From: Oleiagrimonas sp035690885
GTDB lineage: Bacteria; Pseudomonadota; Gammaproteobacteria; Xanthomonadales; Rhodanobacteraceae
Reading direction: 5' to 3'
Length of the DNA stretch: 24,186 bases
NCBI GenBank assembly: GCA_035690885.1
Contig: DASSKC010000031.1
Span: forward strand, 1 to 24,186
Within the stretch, counting starts at the first letter, position 1. The number at the start of each line of letters is the position of its first letter. Shown here in pieces: positions 10,205 through 19,769 of this stretch. Below the pieces are notes generated by a model, which was given only the letters and a program-made list of their open reading frames with translations, ran no database searches and was not told the origin of the DNA. The translations under genes and the position numbers were made by a program.

Positions 10205-10525
10205 TTAGGCCTTGCCACCGGTGATGCCGGTGATCTCGATTTCGGTGTAATACTGGCGATGTCCCTGCCGCTTCATGTGGTGCTTGCGGCGGCGGAACTT
10301 GATGATGCGTACCTTGTCGCCGCGACCGTGGCTCTTGATCCGGGCGCTGACGGTGGCACCTTCGACCAACGGCGCACCGATGGTCACGTCTTCACCCTCG
10401 CCGATCATCAGAACCTGATCGATCGTGATGGTGGAATCGACTTCGGCATCAAGCTTCTCCACGCGCAGGTATTCGCCCTGTTCCACGCGGTGCTGCTTGC
10501 CGCCGGTCTTGATGACTGCGTACAT
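10205..10525 (-). CDS. rplU: Large ribosomal subunit protein bL21
   Basis: This 50S subunit protein binds 23S rRNA. It is 106 residues long. The start MYAVIKTGGKQHRVEQGEYL (recognisable from YAVIKTGGKQ) and the end with KRQGHRQ and TGI are typical of the family. The ATG at 10525 follows an AGAAGGG ribosome site. It is the first gene of rplU-rpmA(-obgE). A good sigma-70 promoter lies about 55-80 bp upstream on the minus strand, back to back with the uvrA promoter. Confidence 0.98.
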   Translation of the reverse strand: MYAVIKTGGKQHRVEQGEYLRVEKLDAEVDSTITIDQVLMIGEGEDVTIGAPLVEGATVSARIKSHGRGDKVRIIKFRRRKHHMKRQGHRQYYTEIEITGITGGKA

Positions 10526-10577
10526 GGTTGACCCTTCTGTCGTTCTTCTTGATGGTTTTCGCGCTTGCGAACCGGCG

Positions 10578-10607
10578 ATTTTACGCCGTCAGGGCCAGTC
10601 GGCGCAA
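10578..10607 (-). promoter_or_regulatory. Sigma-70 promoter of rplU-rpmA
   Basis: TTGCGC (10607-10602) and TAAAAT (10583-10578) are 18 bp apart on the minus strand. This would give a leader of about 45 bases before the rplU ATG. The -35 is moderate and the -10 is good. Confidence 0.6.
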
Positions 10608-10649
10608 GTCGATGATGCGTAGAGCGCCGGATGCCGAGCACCAAGCCTG

Positions 10650-10682
10650 CTGACAGGTTCTGTCAGGGCTGCTTGTTATAGT
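10650..10682 (+). promoter_or_regulatory. uvrA upstream dyad and -10 box
   Basis: A perfect dyad, CTGACAG-GTT-CTGTCAG (10650-10666), lies 10 bp before a good -10 box, TATAGT (10677-10682). No clear -35 is present at 16-18 bp (CAGGTT at 10654-10659 lies inside the dyad). The position suits an operator or activator site for uvrA. It is not the gammaproteobacterial LexA box (CTGT-N8-ACAG), because the half-sites are in the opposite order. The regulator is unknown. Confidence 0.5.
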
Positions 10683-10750
10683 GGTGGGTCTGCCCCATTT
10701 GTCACGGTTGATGCCCGCGAATCGGGCTCACCATCATCGGGATCTCCTTC

Positions 10751-13606
<2,856 letters not shown>

Positions 13607-13631
13607 CACGCTCCGATCCCGCTCCGACCGT

Positions 13632-13706
13632 GGGGTCAGGTTCACTTGCTGGCGCCCGTTGGCAGCAAGTCACGAGCAGCTGCGGCCAGCAAGTGAACCT
13701 GACCCC
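13632..13706. repeat. Long perfect inverted repeat after uvrA (22-bp arms)
   Basis: The left arm (13632-13653) begins GGGGTCAGGTTCACTT. The right arm (13685-13706) is its exact reverse complement over 22 bases, with 31 bases between. There is no T tract, so it is not a classic terminator. Motifs of the GGGGTCAGGTTCACTT kind occur as dispersed elements in Xanthomonadales, so this is probably a miniature mobile or REP-type element. It occupies most of the 148-bp uvrA-thioesterase gap. Confidence 0.8.
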
Positions 13707-13737
13707 GCCTTCAACCCCGCCTTCACCCCGCCTTCCG
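13703..13737. repeat. Short 12-bp tandem repeat
   Basis: Nearly three copies of CCCCGCCTTCAA run on directly from the right arm of the inverted repeat: 13703-13714, 13715-13726 with one change, and then a partial copy to 13737. This suggests local slippage next to the element. Confidence 0.7.
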
Positions 13738-13754
13738 AAACCTTGCGAACCGAC

Positions 13755-14168
13755 ATGACCGACACCACGCCCGCCCCGCTGATCCGCGCCCCCATCGCCA
13801 TTCGCTGGCGCGACCTGGACGCGTTCAACCACGTCAACAACTCCAACTACCTCACCTTTCTCGAAGAAGCGCGCCTGCAGTGGCTCAAGCGCGTACCCGG
13901 CACCTGGTTCGACGAAACCATGATGCCGGTGCTCGTGGCCAGCCACATCAACTACCGCCGCCCCATCGAATGGCCGGCCGAAATCGTGGTCGAGCTGGGT
14001 TGCGAACGGATCGGCACCAGCTCGATGACCGTCAGCCACCGCATCGTCAACGCCAACGATGCCGAGTGCGTGTACTCCGACGGCGATGTCGTGCTGGTGT
14101 GGATGAACCCGACAACCGGCAAACCCGTACCGCTCCCGCAAGCCATTCGTGACGCGATGCAGGAGTGA
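13755..14168 (+). CDS. Hot-dog fold acyl-CoA thioesterase (YbgC/4HBT-like)
   Basis: This 137-residue single-domain protein of the 4-hydroxybenzoyl-CoA thioesterase/YbgC family hydrolyses acyl-CoA thioesters in the cytosol. The catalytic region is visible as WRDLDAFNHVNNSNYLTFLE (18-37), with D22 and H26 in the usual D-x3-H-V-N-N pattern, followed by EEAR. The start is the ATG at 13755. A longer frame to 13599 would run through the inverted repeat, overlap uvrA and add a low-complexity segment, so I reject it. It is downstream of uvrA but separated by repeats. There is no Tol-Pal context, so it is not the tol-linked YbgC. The true substrate is unknown. Confidence 0.88.
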   Translation: MTDTTPAPLIRAPIAIRWRDLDAFNHVNNSNYLTFLEEARLQWLKRVPGTWFDETMMPVLVASHINYRRPIEWPAEIVVELGCERIGTSSMTVSHRIVNANDAECVYSDGDVVLVWMNPTTGKPVPLPQAIRDAMQE

Positions 14169-14174
14169 ACCGCC

Positions 14175-14206
14175 AACGCAGCGCCGCCGGCGGGGGCGGC
14201 GGCGTT
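14175..14206 (+). terminator. GC-rich hairpin after the thioesterase gene
   Basis: CGCCGCC (14182-14188) pairs with GGCGGCG (14195-14201). The stem extends through AACGC/GCGTT after a two-base bulge. It is very stable but lacks a T tract. It starts 7 bp after the thioesterase stop, so it probably marks the mRNA 3' end. Confidence 0.45.
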
Positions 14207-14291
14207 GAACATGAACCGGCCCTGTCGCCAGCGGGCACACACGTTCGTTCACGCTCTAAGATAGGGGCTTCCCACGACAGGAGGCCACGCC

Positions 14292-15743
14292 ATGATGACC
14301 CGCACCGTGCTTGCCCTCGCGCTTGCCGCCACCGTTGCCGCGCCGGCCTGGGCCGCCAGCAGCGACCATCCCGACCTCACCATCTACCGCAGCGGCAGCT
14401 CGTCGCTGTTCAGCGCGGCCAGTGGCCATGCCGTCGATGCCGGCCATGCCGTGGTGCATGAAACCCGAACCCTGCACGTCAAATCCGGCACGCATGATGT
14501 CGTCATCAGTGACCTGCCCGATTTTCTCGATCCCGAGGCCGTGCACCTGAATTTCGACTCGGACGACATCCAGGTTCTGTCGCAACGCTTGCTGTTGCCA
14601 CGCGGCCAGAATGGCACCTTGAGCGGACACATTGGCAAATCCGTCACCGTACTGGGCAGCAATGGCGAGCCATTGGCGAGCGGCTTGCTGGTCCGCGTCA
14701 ACAGCAATGGCAGCCTGGTCATCGGTGGTGACGTATTCGGCCCGACGGTGGTCCGCCGCTATGCCGCGGTCAAACTCACCGGCGGCCGGGTCGGCGGCGG
14801 AGCACGCCTGCAATTGCGCGTCAAAGCGGGCGATTCGGAATCGACCCAGGCCACGCTGACCTACCCCACGGCCGGCATCGGCTGGCGCGCCGCCTACACC
14901 GGCACGCTTGAATCCGGAAGCCGTTGCCGCCTGCGCCTGGAAGCCAAGGCCAGCATCGCCAACCGCAGCGGTCGTGACTGGGAAAACGCCGAGATCAAGC
15001 TGGTGGCCGGCTCGCCCAATTTCTCCAAACCCAGCGCGCCGCGCCCGGTGATGATGAAATCCATGGCCGCCGAATCATCCTACGCCCGCACGCCGCAACA
15101 AGGCACGCTGGGCGACTACCGCACCTACACATTGCCCGGCGCCGTCAACCTGCCGCGCGGCAGCGTCACGCTGACGCCGCTGTACCAGCCGCATACGGTC
15201 AGCTGCGAGCGCACCTGGGTGTTCGAAAACGGCAACACCTACCATCCGTCGCGCCCGGCCACCAACGACAACAACGGCGGCACCCGCCGCGGGCCGGTCA
15301 TCAGCACGCTCTCGTTCGAGGCTTTCGACAGCTTTCCGGCCGGCTACCTGCGCGTGTTGACCGTCGATGATGACGGCAATGCCGAGTTCCTCGGTGAAAG
15401 CCACGTCGGCGACACGCCCAAGGGCCAGCCGGTGCACATGGTCCTGGGCACCGCATTCGACCTGACCGGCACGCGCACGCGCACCAGCTTCAACGTCAAC
15501 GAAGCGGCCAACACCATGAGCGAAGGGTTCACGATCACCCTCGACAATGCCGGCGACAGCGCCCGCACCGTCACCGTGCGTGAACATCCCTGGCGTTGGC
15601 GCAACTGGGAGCTGACCTCGTCGACCCAGCCGCCAAGCAAGCAGACACCCGATGTGCTGGAGTTCCAGGTCAAGGTGCCGGCCCACGGCAAGGCCACGCT
15701 CGACTACAGCGTGCGCTACAGCTGGACGGCGGCGGACGAATGA
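14292..15743 (+). CDS. Secreted DUF4139 domain protein
   Basis: This 483-residue protein has a clear Sec signal peptide (MMTRTVLALALAATVAAPAWA, cleavage after AWA near residue 21), so it is probably periplasmic or outer-membrane associated. The body is beta-rich. It includes an N-terminal segment on LHVKSGTHDVVISDLPDFLD-like strands and a C-terminal DUF4139 region, with YPTAGIGWRAAYTG (mid-protein) and a final module with REHPWRWRNWEL and VPAHGKATLDYSVRYSW. Molecular function is unknown for the family. The start is the ATG at 14292 (a second ATG follows at once), with AGGAGG about 8 bases upstream. It stands alone, between the thioesterase hairpin and a palindromic repeat. Confidence 0.85.
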   Translation: MMTRTVLALALAATVAAPAWAASSDHPDLTIYRSGSSSLFSAASGHAVDAGHAVVHETRTLHVKSGTHDVVISDLPDFLDPEAVHLNFDSDDIQVLSQRLLLPRGQNGTLSGHIGKSVTVLGSNGEPLASGLLVRVNSNGSLVIGGDVFGPTVVRRYAAVKLTGGRVGGGARLQLRVKAGDSESTQATLTYPTAGIGWRAAYTGTLESGSRCRLRLEAKASIANRSGRDWENAEIKLVAGSPNFSKPSAPRPVMMKSMAAESSYARTPQQGTLGDYRTYTLPGAVNLPRGSVTLTPLYQPHTVSCERTWVFENGNTYHPSRPATNDNNGGTRRGPVISTLSFEAFDSFPAGYLRVLTVDDDGNAEFLGESHVGDTPKGQPVHMVLGTAFDLTGTRTRTSFNVNEAANTMSEGFTITLDNAGDSARTVTVREHPWRWRNWELTSSTQPPSKQTPDVLEFQVKVPAHGKATLDYSVRYSWTAADE

Positions 15744-15800
15744 GATTCAGCACTCGGGACTAGGGACGGGGGACTCGAACAACACGCAAGCCCACATCTC

Positions 15801-15884
15801 GTCATTCCGGCGCAGGCCGGAATCCAGTGTCTTTCGGCCTCAAGGCACCGGAAAATCAGGGATTCCAGCCTTCGCTGAAATGAC
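15801..15884. repeat. MITE-like element with 25-bp imperfect terminal inverted repeats
   Basis: The left end (15801-15825, starting GTCATTCCGG) and the right end (15860-15884) are inverted copies that match at 21 of 25 positions. The left end is itself a hairpin, ATTCCGGC-GCAG-GCCGGAAT (15804-15823). The sequence resembles the widely dispersed GTCATTCC...GGAATCC repeats of proteobacteria. A short heptamer-like run (GGGACTAGGGACGGGGGACT) precedes it at about 15756-15775. It fills the gap between the DUF4139 and enoyl-CoA hydratase genes. Confidence 0.75.
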
Positions 15885-15930
15885 ATTGACAAGGTGCGGG
15901 TGATTGATGAAATGAAGGAATGGACAGCAC

Positions 15931-16686
15931 ATGCTTGAAACCATCGAACACGACACCATCCGCGAACTGCACATGGCCCGACCACCGGTCAATGCGCTGG
16001 ACCCCGGCCTCGTCAGTGCGCTGCGTCAAGGTGTGGAACAGGCGGCGCGTGACGATGTCGACGGGGTGATGCTGAGCGGCGCCACGGGCTTGTTCTCGGC
16101 CGGTCTCGACCTGCCCGTGCTGATGACCCTGGACCGCGACGCCATGCACGCGTTCTGGAGCGACTTCCTGGGCTTGTGCGCGGCATTGGCACGCTCGCCC
16201 ATGCCCGTGGTGGCCGCGGTCGGCGGGCACAGCCCGGCCGGTGGCGCGGTGCTGGCCTTGTTCTGCGATTACCGCGTGATGGCCCGTGGCCCGTTCCGCA
16301 TCGGCCTGAACGAGGTACAAGTGGGCTTGCCGGTGCCGGCATGCATCCAGTTGGCCATGCGCCATGTGGTGGGTGCCTATCGCGCCGAGCGCCTGATGAT
16401 CGCCGGCGCCATGCTCGAAGCCGACCAGGCGCTGGCCTGCGGTCTGGTCGACGAGTTGGCCGCAGCGGATGCAGTCAACGAGCAGGCGCTGGCCTGGCTG
16501 CGCCAACTGACGTCCCTGCCCCGCCACGCCATGCGCGCCACGCGTCGACTCGCCCGCGCCGAGCTGGCAGACGCTTTTGCCGACCCGAACACGTTCCCGG
16601 CCCAGGACTTCCTGGACGAATGGTTTACCGAAGAGGTTCAGCAAGGTCTGCGCGCCACGCTCGCCAAGCTGAAAAGCAAGCACTGA
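15931..16686 (+). CDS. Enoyl-CoA hydratase/isomerase family protein
   Basis: This 251-residue crotonase-fold protein acts on acyl-CoA in the cytosol. The oxyanion-hole segments FSAGLDL (55-61) and GGHSPAGGAVLALFCDYRVMA (98-118) are present. Only one of the two hydratase glutamates is obvious: E128 in IGLNEVQVGLPVP. That LNE-x-x-x-G arrangement is the one seen in delta3,delta2-enoyl-CoA isomerases, so an isomerase role in unsaturated fatty-acid breakdown is more likely than a hydratase. The ATG at 15931 has AAGGAA about 10 bases upstream. It converges on the sulfurtransferase gene, with a 9-bp gap and no visible terminator. Substrate range is unknown. Confidence 0.85.
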   Translation: MLETIEHDTIRELHMARPPVNALDPGLVSALRQGVEQAARDDVDGVMLSGATGLFSAGLDLPVLMTLDRDAMHAFWSDFLGLCAALARSPMPVVAAVGGHSPAGGAVLALFCDYRVMARGPFRIGLNEVQVGLPVPACIQLAMRHVVGAYRAERLMIAGAMLEADQALACGLVDELAAADAVNEQALAWLRQLTSLPRHAMRATRRLARAELADAFADPNTFPAQDFLDEWFTEEVQQGLRATLAKLKSKH

Positions 16687-16695
16687 CTGCGCAGG

Positions 16696-17541
16696 CTATC
16701 CCGTCGCCACGGGATTGTCCGGATCGCTGACCCAGCCGCTCCATGACGGCGCGTACAGGCGCGAGCCGTGCAGTCCGGCGTACTCCATGGCCAGCAGGTT
16801 GTGGCAGGCGGTCACGCCCGAGCCGCACATGTGCACCACGCTGGCCGGATCGCGGCCGTCGATCAGTTGCTCGAACCCGGCGCGCAGGTCCGCGGCGGCT
16901 CGCCAGTGCTGGTCGGCGTCCACGTTGCCGGCAAACGGGTGGTTGCGCGCGCCGGGAACATGCCCGGCCACCGGATCGATCGGCTCGCTCTCGCCACGAT
17001 AACGTGGTGCCGCACGGGCATCGATCAGCAACGCGGTTCCCGCATCCAGCTCGCTGCGCAGTTGCGGCGTCAACAGCACCATGTCCGGATTGAAGCTGAC
17101 GTTCACTTGCGTGCGTGGACGCCTCGCCGCGTCCTGCTCCAATGGCTTGCCGGCCGCCGTCCAGGCGGCCATGCCGCCATCGAGGACGCGCGCCTCGGCG
17201 CCCATCCAGCGCATCAGCCACCACAGCCGCGCCGCGGTCAGCGCGCCGTTGCCGGCGTCATACGCGACCACGGTGACGCCCGGCTTCCAGCCCCAACGCC
17301 CCAGCACGGCAGCAAAGGCTTCCGGCTCGGGCAAGGGGTGGCGGCCCAGCCCCTGTTTGCCGAGATCGCACAAATCCTCGTCGAGGTGCGCATAGGCGGC
17401 GCCGGGGATATGGCCTTGTCGATACGCTTGTCGGCCATGCTCGGTGTCGGCGAGCTGAAAACGGCAATCGACGATCAGCGTCGTGTCGGGATCGGCCGCG
17501 GCCAGCTCGGTCACGTCGATCAGGGGGGATCGTGCATTCAT
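16696..17541 (-). CDS. sseA: Rhodanese-family sulfurtransferase (3-mercaptopyruvate type)
   Basis: This two-domain rhodanese of 281 residues transfers sulfane sulfur in the cytosol. The N-terminal inactive domain carries AYDAGNG, with Asp at 95 in place of cysteine. The C-terminal catalytic domain has the loop CGSGVTA with C239. The loop CGSGVTA is characteristic of 3-mercaptopyruvate sulfurtransferases, whereas thiosulfate sulfurtransferases usually have CRKGVTA. Other family blocks are GHIPGAAYAHLDEDL (43-57) and DGGMAAW (121-127). The ATG at 17541 overlaps the upstream Nudix stop by 4 bases (ATGA), indicating translational coupling. It is the last gene of the DUF1289-Nudix-sulfurtransferase trio. 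The symbol is by analogy with E. coli SseA. Confidence 0.9.
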   Translation of the reverse strand: MNARSPLIDVTELAAADPDTTLIVDCRFQLADTEHGRQAYRQGHIPGAAYAHLDEDLCDLGKQGLGRHPLPEPEAFAAVLGRWGWKPGVTVVAYDAGNGALTAARLWWLMRWMGAEARVLDGGMAAWTAAGKPLEQDAARRPRTQVNVSFNPDMVLLTPQLRSELDAGTALLIDARAAPRYRGESEPIDPVAGHVPGARNHPFAGNVDADQHWRAAADLRAGFEQLIDGRDPASVVHMCGSGVTACHNLLAMEYAGLHGSRLYAPSWSGWVSDPDNPVATG

Positions 17542-18143
17542 GTCAGGCCCATCCGCTTGAGCAGGTTGAAGAGCATCGCCGCCGTCGCGCCCCAGATGCG
17601 ATAACCGTTGAACTGGAACTCGACCATGTCGCGCTGCTTGCCACGATAAGCCATCGAGTAACGATGCAGATTGGCCGCATCAAGAAAAAAGCCCAGCGGC
17701 ACTTCGAACACTTCGGCGACTTCGTCGGCGTTCGGCTTCAAGGGCGGCGCATCGTCCGAGACACGGGCCACCACCGGCGTCACGTGAAAGCTGCTGATGG
17801 TTTCAAAACCGTCGAGGAACCCCAAGGGGGTGACCGCACTGCGCGGCAGGCCGATCTCTTCCTCGGTCTCGCGCAGGGCGGTGTCGACCATGTCGGCATC
17901 GTCGGCCTCCATGCCGCCACCGGGAAACGCCACCTGGCCCGCATGTTGCGCCAGCTTGTCGTGCCGACGCGTGAAAATGACATGTTCCTCGGGGCCTTCG
18001 CGCACACCGACCAGCACGGCCGCCGGCATCAGCGGCGAATCGCCCAACCAGTCGGCCATGGCTCCGTGATTCCAGCCCGGCCCTTGCGGAGGCGCGTCCA
18101 GCGGGATCAAGGCATCGCGCAAACCGGTGCAAACAGCGCTCAC
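17538..18143 (-). CDS. Nudix hydrolase, CoA pyrophosphatase type
   Basis: This 201-residue Nudix hydrolase of the NudL/UPF0035 group cleaves CoA or acyl-CoA to phosphopantetheine and 3',5'-ADP. The UPF0035 signature IFTRRHDKLAQHAGQVAFPGG (in parts, TRRHDKL and HAGQVAFPGG, 57-76) is followed directly by the Nudix box, ending ALRETEEEIGL (89-99). As in the family, the first acidic residue of the box varies. The ATG at 18143 overlaps the DUF1289 stop by 4 bases, and its own stop overlaps the sulfurtransferase start by 4 bases, so the three genes form one coupled unit. The common theme may be CoA/sulfur metabolism, but that is inference. Confidence 0.9.
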   Translation of the reverse strand: MSAVCTGLRDALIPLDAPPQGPGWNHGAMADWLGDSPLMPAAVLVGVREGPEEHVIFTRRHDKLAQHAGQVAFPGGGMEADDADMVDTALRETEEEIGLPRSAVTPLGFLDGFETISSFHVTPVVARVSDDAPPLKPNADEVAEVFEVPLGFFLDAANLHRYSMAYRGKQRDMVEFQFNGYRIWGATAAMLFNLLKRMGLT

Positions 18144-18340
18144 GGCATCGACTCCAGCAGTTCGCGTTGCGGCAACACCTCATCCATCAGGTGCGTGCGC
18201 TCGGCGTCATCCAGGCTGCCCCAGCGGGCAATCTCGTCCATCGTGCGCCGACAGCCGATGCACAGCCCGGCCACGTCGAGGCGGCACACGCCCATACAGG
18301 GGGTCAACGGCGGGAAAGCGGTGTCGATGGGTGTTGTCAT
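18140..18340 (-). CDS. DUF1289 small cysteine-rich protein
   Basis: This 66-residue protein has the DUF1289 signature PCMGVCRLD...GLCIGCRRTMDEIARW (14-40). C15, C19, C27 and C30 suggest a bound zinc ion or iron-sulfur cluster. No function is established for the family. The ATG at 18340 lacks an SD. A TAGCAT box at 18352-18347 lies 7 bases before the start and would make the mRNA leaderless, although no good -35 is seen. It is the first gene of the coupled trio with the Nudix hydrolase and sulfurtransferase and lies 135 bp after rpmF, separated by a hairpin terminator. Confidence 0.88.
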   Translation of the reverse strand: MTTPIDTAFPPLTPCMGVCRLDVAGLCIGCRRTMDEIARWGSLDDAERTHLMDEVLPQRELLESMP

Positions 18341-18405
18341 CCGCGTATGCTAGCGCAACCACCACACGGGAAGCTTGCGCAAGGCGGACGTCCGACCCAA
18401 TGTCG

Positions 18406-18447
18406 CGCACACGAAAGCGAGGCGGCACATGGCTGCGCCGCCTCGCT
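18406..18447 (-). terminator. Terminator hairpin after rpmF
   Basis: An 11-bp perfect stem (18447-18437 with 18426-18416, AGCGAGGCGGC) and a 10-base loop, read on the minus strand, is followed by TTTCGTGTG. The T tract is short, so efficiency is uncertain. The position, 29 bp after the rpmF stop, fits. Confidence 0.6.
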
Positions 18448-18475
18448 GCATGTTCAGGCCACTCCGGGAGTGTGC

Positions 18476-18670
18476 TCAGTCTTCGTCGACGATCGCGTCG
18501 GCGACTTCGATCACCTTGCGACCACGGTAGTAGCCGTCCTTGGTGATGTGATGGCGACGATGCACCTCGCCCGTGGTGGGATCGGTAGCCAGCTGCGGGG
18601 TCTTCAGCTTGTCGTGTCCGCGGCGCATGCCACGGGTGGAAGGCGTACGGCGGCTTTTGGCAACGGCCAT
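18476..18670 (-). CDS. rpmF: Large ribosomal subunit protein bL32
   Basis: This small 50S protein has 64 residues. It begins AVAKSRRTPSTRGMRRGHD and contains LATDPTTGEVHRRHHITKDGYYRG, recognisable from RRTPSTRGMRR and HRRHHI. It lacks the zinc-binding cysteines that some bL32 proteins have. The ATG at 18670 follows GGAG with a 7-base spacer. It lies 15 bp after yceD, the widely conserved pairing. In many gammaproteobacteria plsX-fabH-fabD follow rpmF. Here a terminator and then the DUF1289 gene follow instead. Confidence 0.98.
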   Translation of the reverse strand: MAVAKSRRTPSTRGMRRGHDKLKTPQLATDPTTGEVHRRHHITKDGYYRGRKVIEVADAIVDED

Positions 18671-18685
18671 GATGGTTCTCCGAAT

Positions 18686-19201
18686 CTACTTGCGTTTGAG
18701 TTCGCGCAATACCGCGAACGGGTTGTCTTGTTCGGTCTCCGGTGGCGCATCCGGCGCCTCCGACTCCAGGCCCTCTTCAGGCCATTCACTTTGCGGCGAA
18801 ACCGGCACCAACGGCACGGCCAGCAGCAATTCATCCTCGATGACCGCGGCCGGCTGGACCTGATCATCCGTGACCATGAGCGGTTCGAAACCCGGCGGCA
18901 GGCCGGCCTCCTCGCGCTCGGAGCGAATCAGCCCCAGCTGCGAATCGACCGTGACCGGCAACGCGAACGGCTCCAGCGAGCGCTGACAGATGAGCGTCAG
19001 CGATGCCTCGGCATGCACGACCAGCATGGCCGTGCCCAGTTCGCCGCGATCGAAATCGAGCGTGTATTGCACCGTGCCGACATCATCGGCCAACACCTCG
19101 CGCAACCGCTTGAACGCAGCCACCGGCAAGGTGCCTTGAAAGGAGCGCCGGGCCGAGACCATTCGCCAAGCGTCCACAGTCTCGGGTAAAGTCATGGACA
19201 T
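18686..19201 (-). CDS. yceD: YceD/DUF177 protein (23S rRNA accumulation protein)
   Basis: This 171-residue protein of the DUF177 family is linked to 23S rRNA accumulation. Typical blocks are LTLICQRSLEPF (68-79), the acidic strand IEDELLLAVPLVP (121-133) and the C terminus NPFAVLRELKRK (160-171). The second half is acidic and low in complexity. Two ATGs are possible, at 19201 and 19195. No Shine-Dalgarno sequence precedes either. An excellent promoter ends 10 bases upstream, so translation probably starts on a nearly leaderless message. It is paired with rpmF and divergent from the maf operon, as in E. coli, where yceF, yceD and rpmF are neighbours. Confidence 0.92.
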   Translation of the reverse strand: MSMTLPETVDAWRMVSARRSFQGTLPVAAFKRLREVLADDVGTVQYTLDFDRGELGTAMLVVHAEASLTLICQRSLEPFALPVTVDSQLGLIRSEREEAGLPPGFEPLMVTDDQVQPAAVIEDELLLAVPLVPVSPQSEWPEEGLESEAPDAPPETEQDNPFAVLRELKRK

Positions 19202-19210
19202 AGCTGGCCG

Positions 19211-19239
19211 ATTTTAGGCAAGTGTCGGCCTCGAGTCAA
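19211..19239 (-). promoter_or_regulatory. Strong promoter of yceD-rpmF, near-leaderless
   Basis: TTGACT (19239-19234) and TAAAAT (19216-19211) are exactly 17 bp apart on the minus strand. The predicted start at about 19204-19205 leaves only 3-4 bases before the ATG at 19201, or about 10 before the ATG at 19195. Confidence 0.8.
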
Positions 19240-19322
19240 CGCCGCGAACGCTTTTCGCGCATTGCTTGTCTTGCGTGTGCGCGCGTGTTTGACTCCACCG
19301 GAGTCGAGAAAGGGGGATCAGG

Positions 19323-19769
19323 GTGAACATGCTGGGGCTGGCCATCGCCGTACTCGTTGTCGTCATTGTCATCGTCGTGGGCATCAGCCTGCTGCGCTAC
19401 CGCCGCATTCAACGGCGCAACCTGGCCCTGCGTCGCCTGCTCGATGATGCCGACCGTCTGGAATCGGACCTCAAGGAATGCCGACAGCGACTGGATCGCG
19501 CGCATGCCGTGATGGCCGCCGCGCCCGGCACGCCGCTGGCCGGCGAAACCGATGCACGCCAGGCCGTGGATGCCGGCCTGCGCTCGCTGCTGGAGCATCG
19601 CCTGTGGATTCGCGATCAATCGGCGCGCGCCTCGCTCAAGGAACTGGATAACGCCGTCACCGCCCTGTCCAGGGCGCGCGCCAGCCTGGAGCCGCAACTG
19701 CGCGCACTGGATCACGCGCAGCGCGGGCTGGAACAGGCCGTGCGCGAACGCATCGGGCGTGAATCATGA
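19323..19769 (+). CDS. Hypothetical membrane-anchored coiled-coil protein
   Basis: I do not recognise the family of this 148-residue protein. Residues 4-24 form one very hydrophobic helix (VLVVVIVIVVGISLL), followed by an arginine-rich RYRRIQRRN (25-33), which suggests a cytosolic remainder by the positive-inside rule. The rest is predicted by eye to be alpha-helical, with heptad-like leucines (about 35-65 and 90-145), so a membrane-anchored coiled coil. The start is the GTG at 19323, or the ATG at 19329, behind GGGGGA at 19312-19317. The stop overlaps the maf start by 4 bases (ATGA), so the two are coupled. A small dyad, GACTCC-ACC-GGAGTC (19291-19305), lies just upstream. Function is unknown; topology resembles small divisome or envelope scaffold proteins. 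Confidence 0.75.
   Translation: MNMLGLAIAVLVVVIVIVVGISLLRYRRIQRRNLALRRLLDDADRLESDLKECRQRLDRAHAVMAAAPGTPLAGETDARQAVDAGLRSLLEHRLWIRDQSARASLKELDNAVTALSRARASLEPQLRALDHAQRGLEQAVRERIGRES

Noticed and set aside
10650..10666. LexA box at uvrA
   Set aside because: The half-sites are ACAG...CTGT with 3 bases between, the reverse of the gammaproteobacterial CTGT-N8-ACAG arrangement, so I do not call it LexA.
13632..13706. Rho-independent terminator of uvrA
   Set aside because: The stem is long and perfect, but the 31-base loop and lack of a T tract fit a repeat element better.
19291..19305. MerR-type operator GACTCC-ACC-GGAGTC upstream of the membrane protein gene
   Set aside because: The dyad is only 15 bp and no -10 box lies 19-20 bp after the TTGACT. 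No MerR-family gene is near. It is kept only as a remark in the gene entry.
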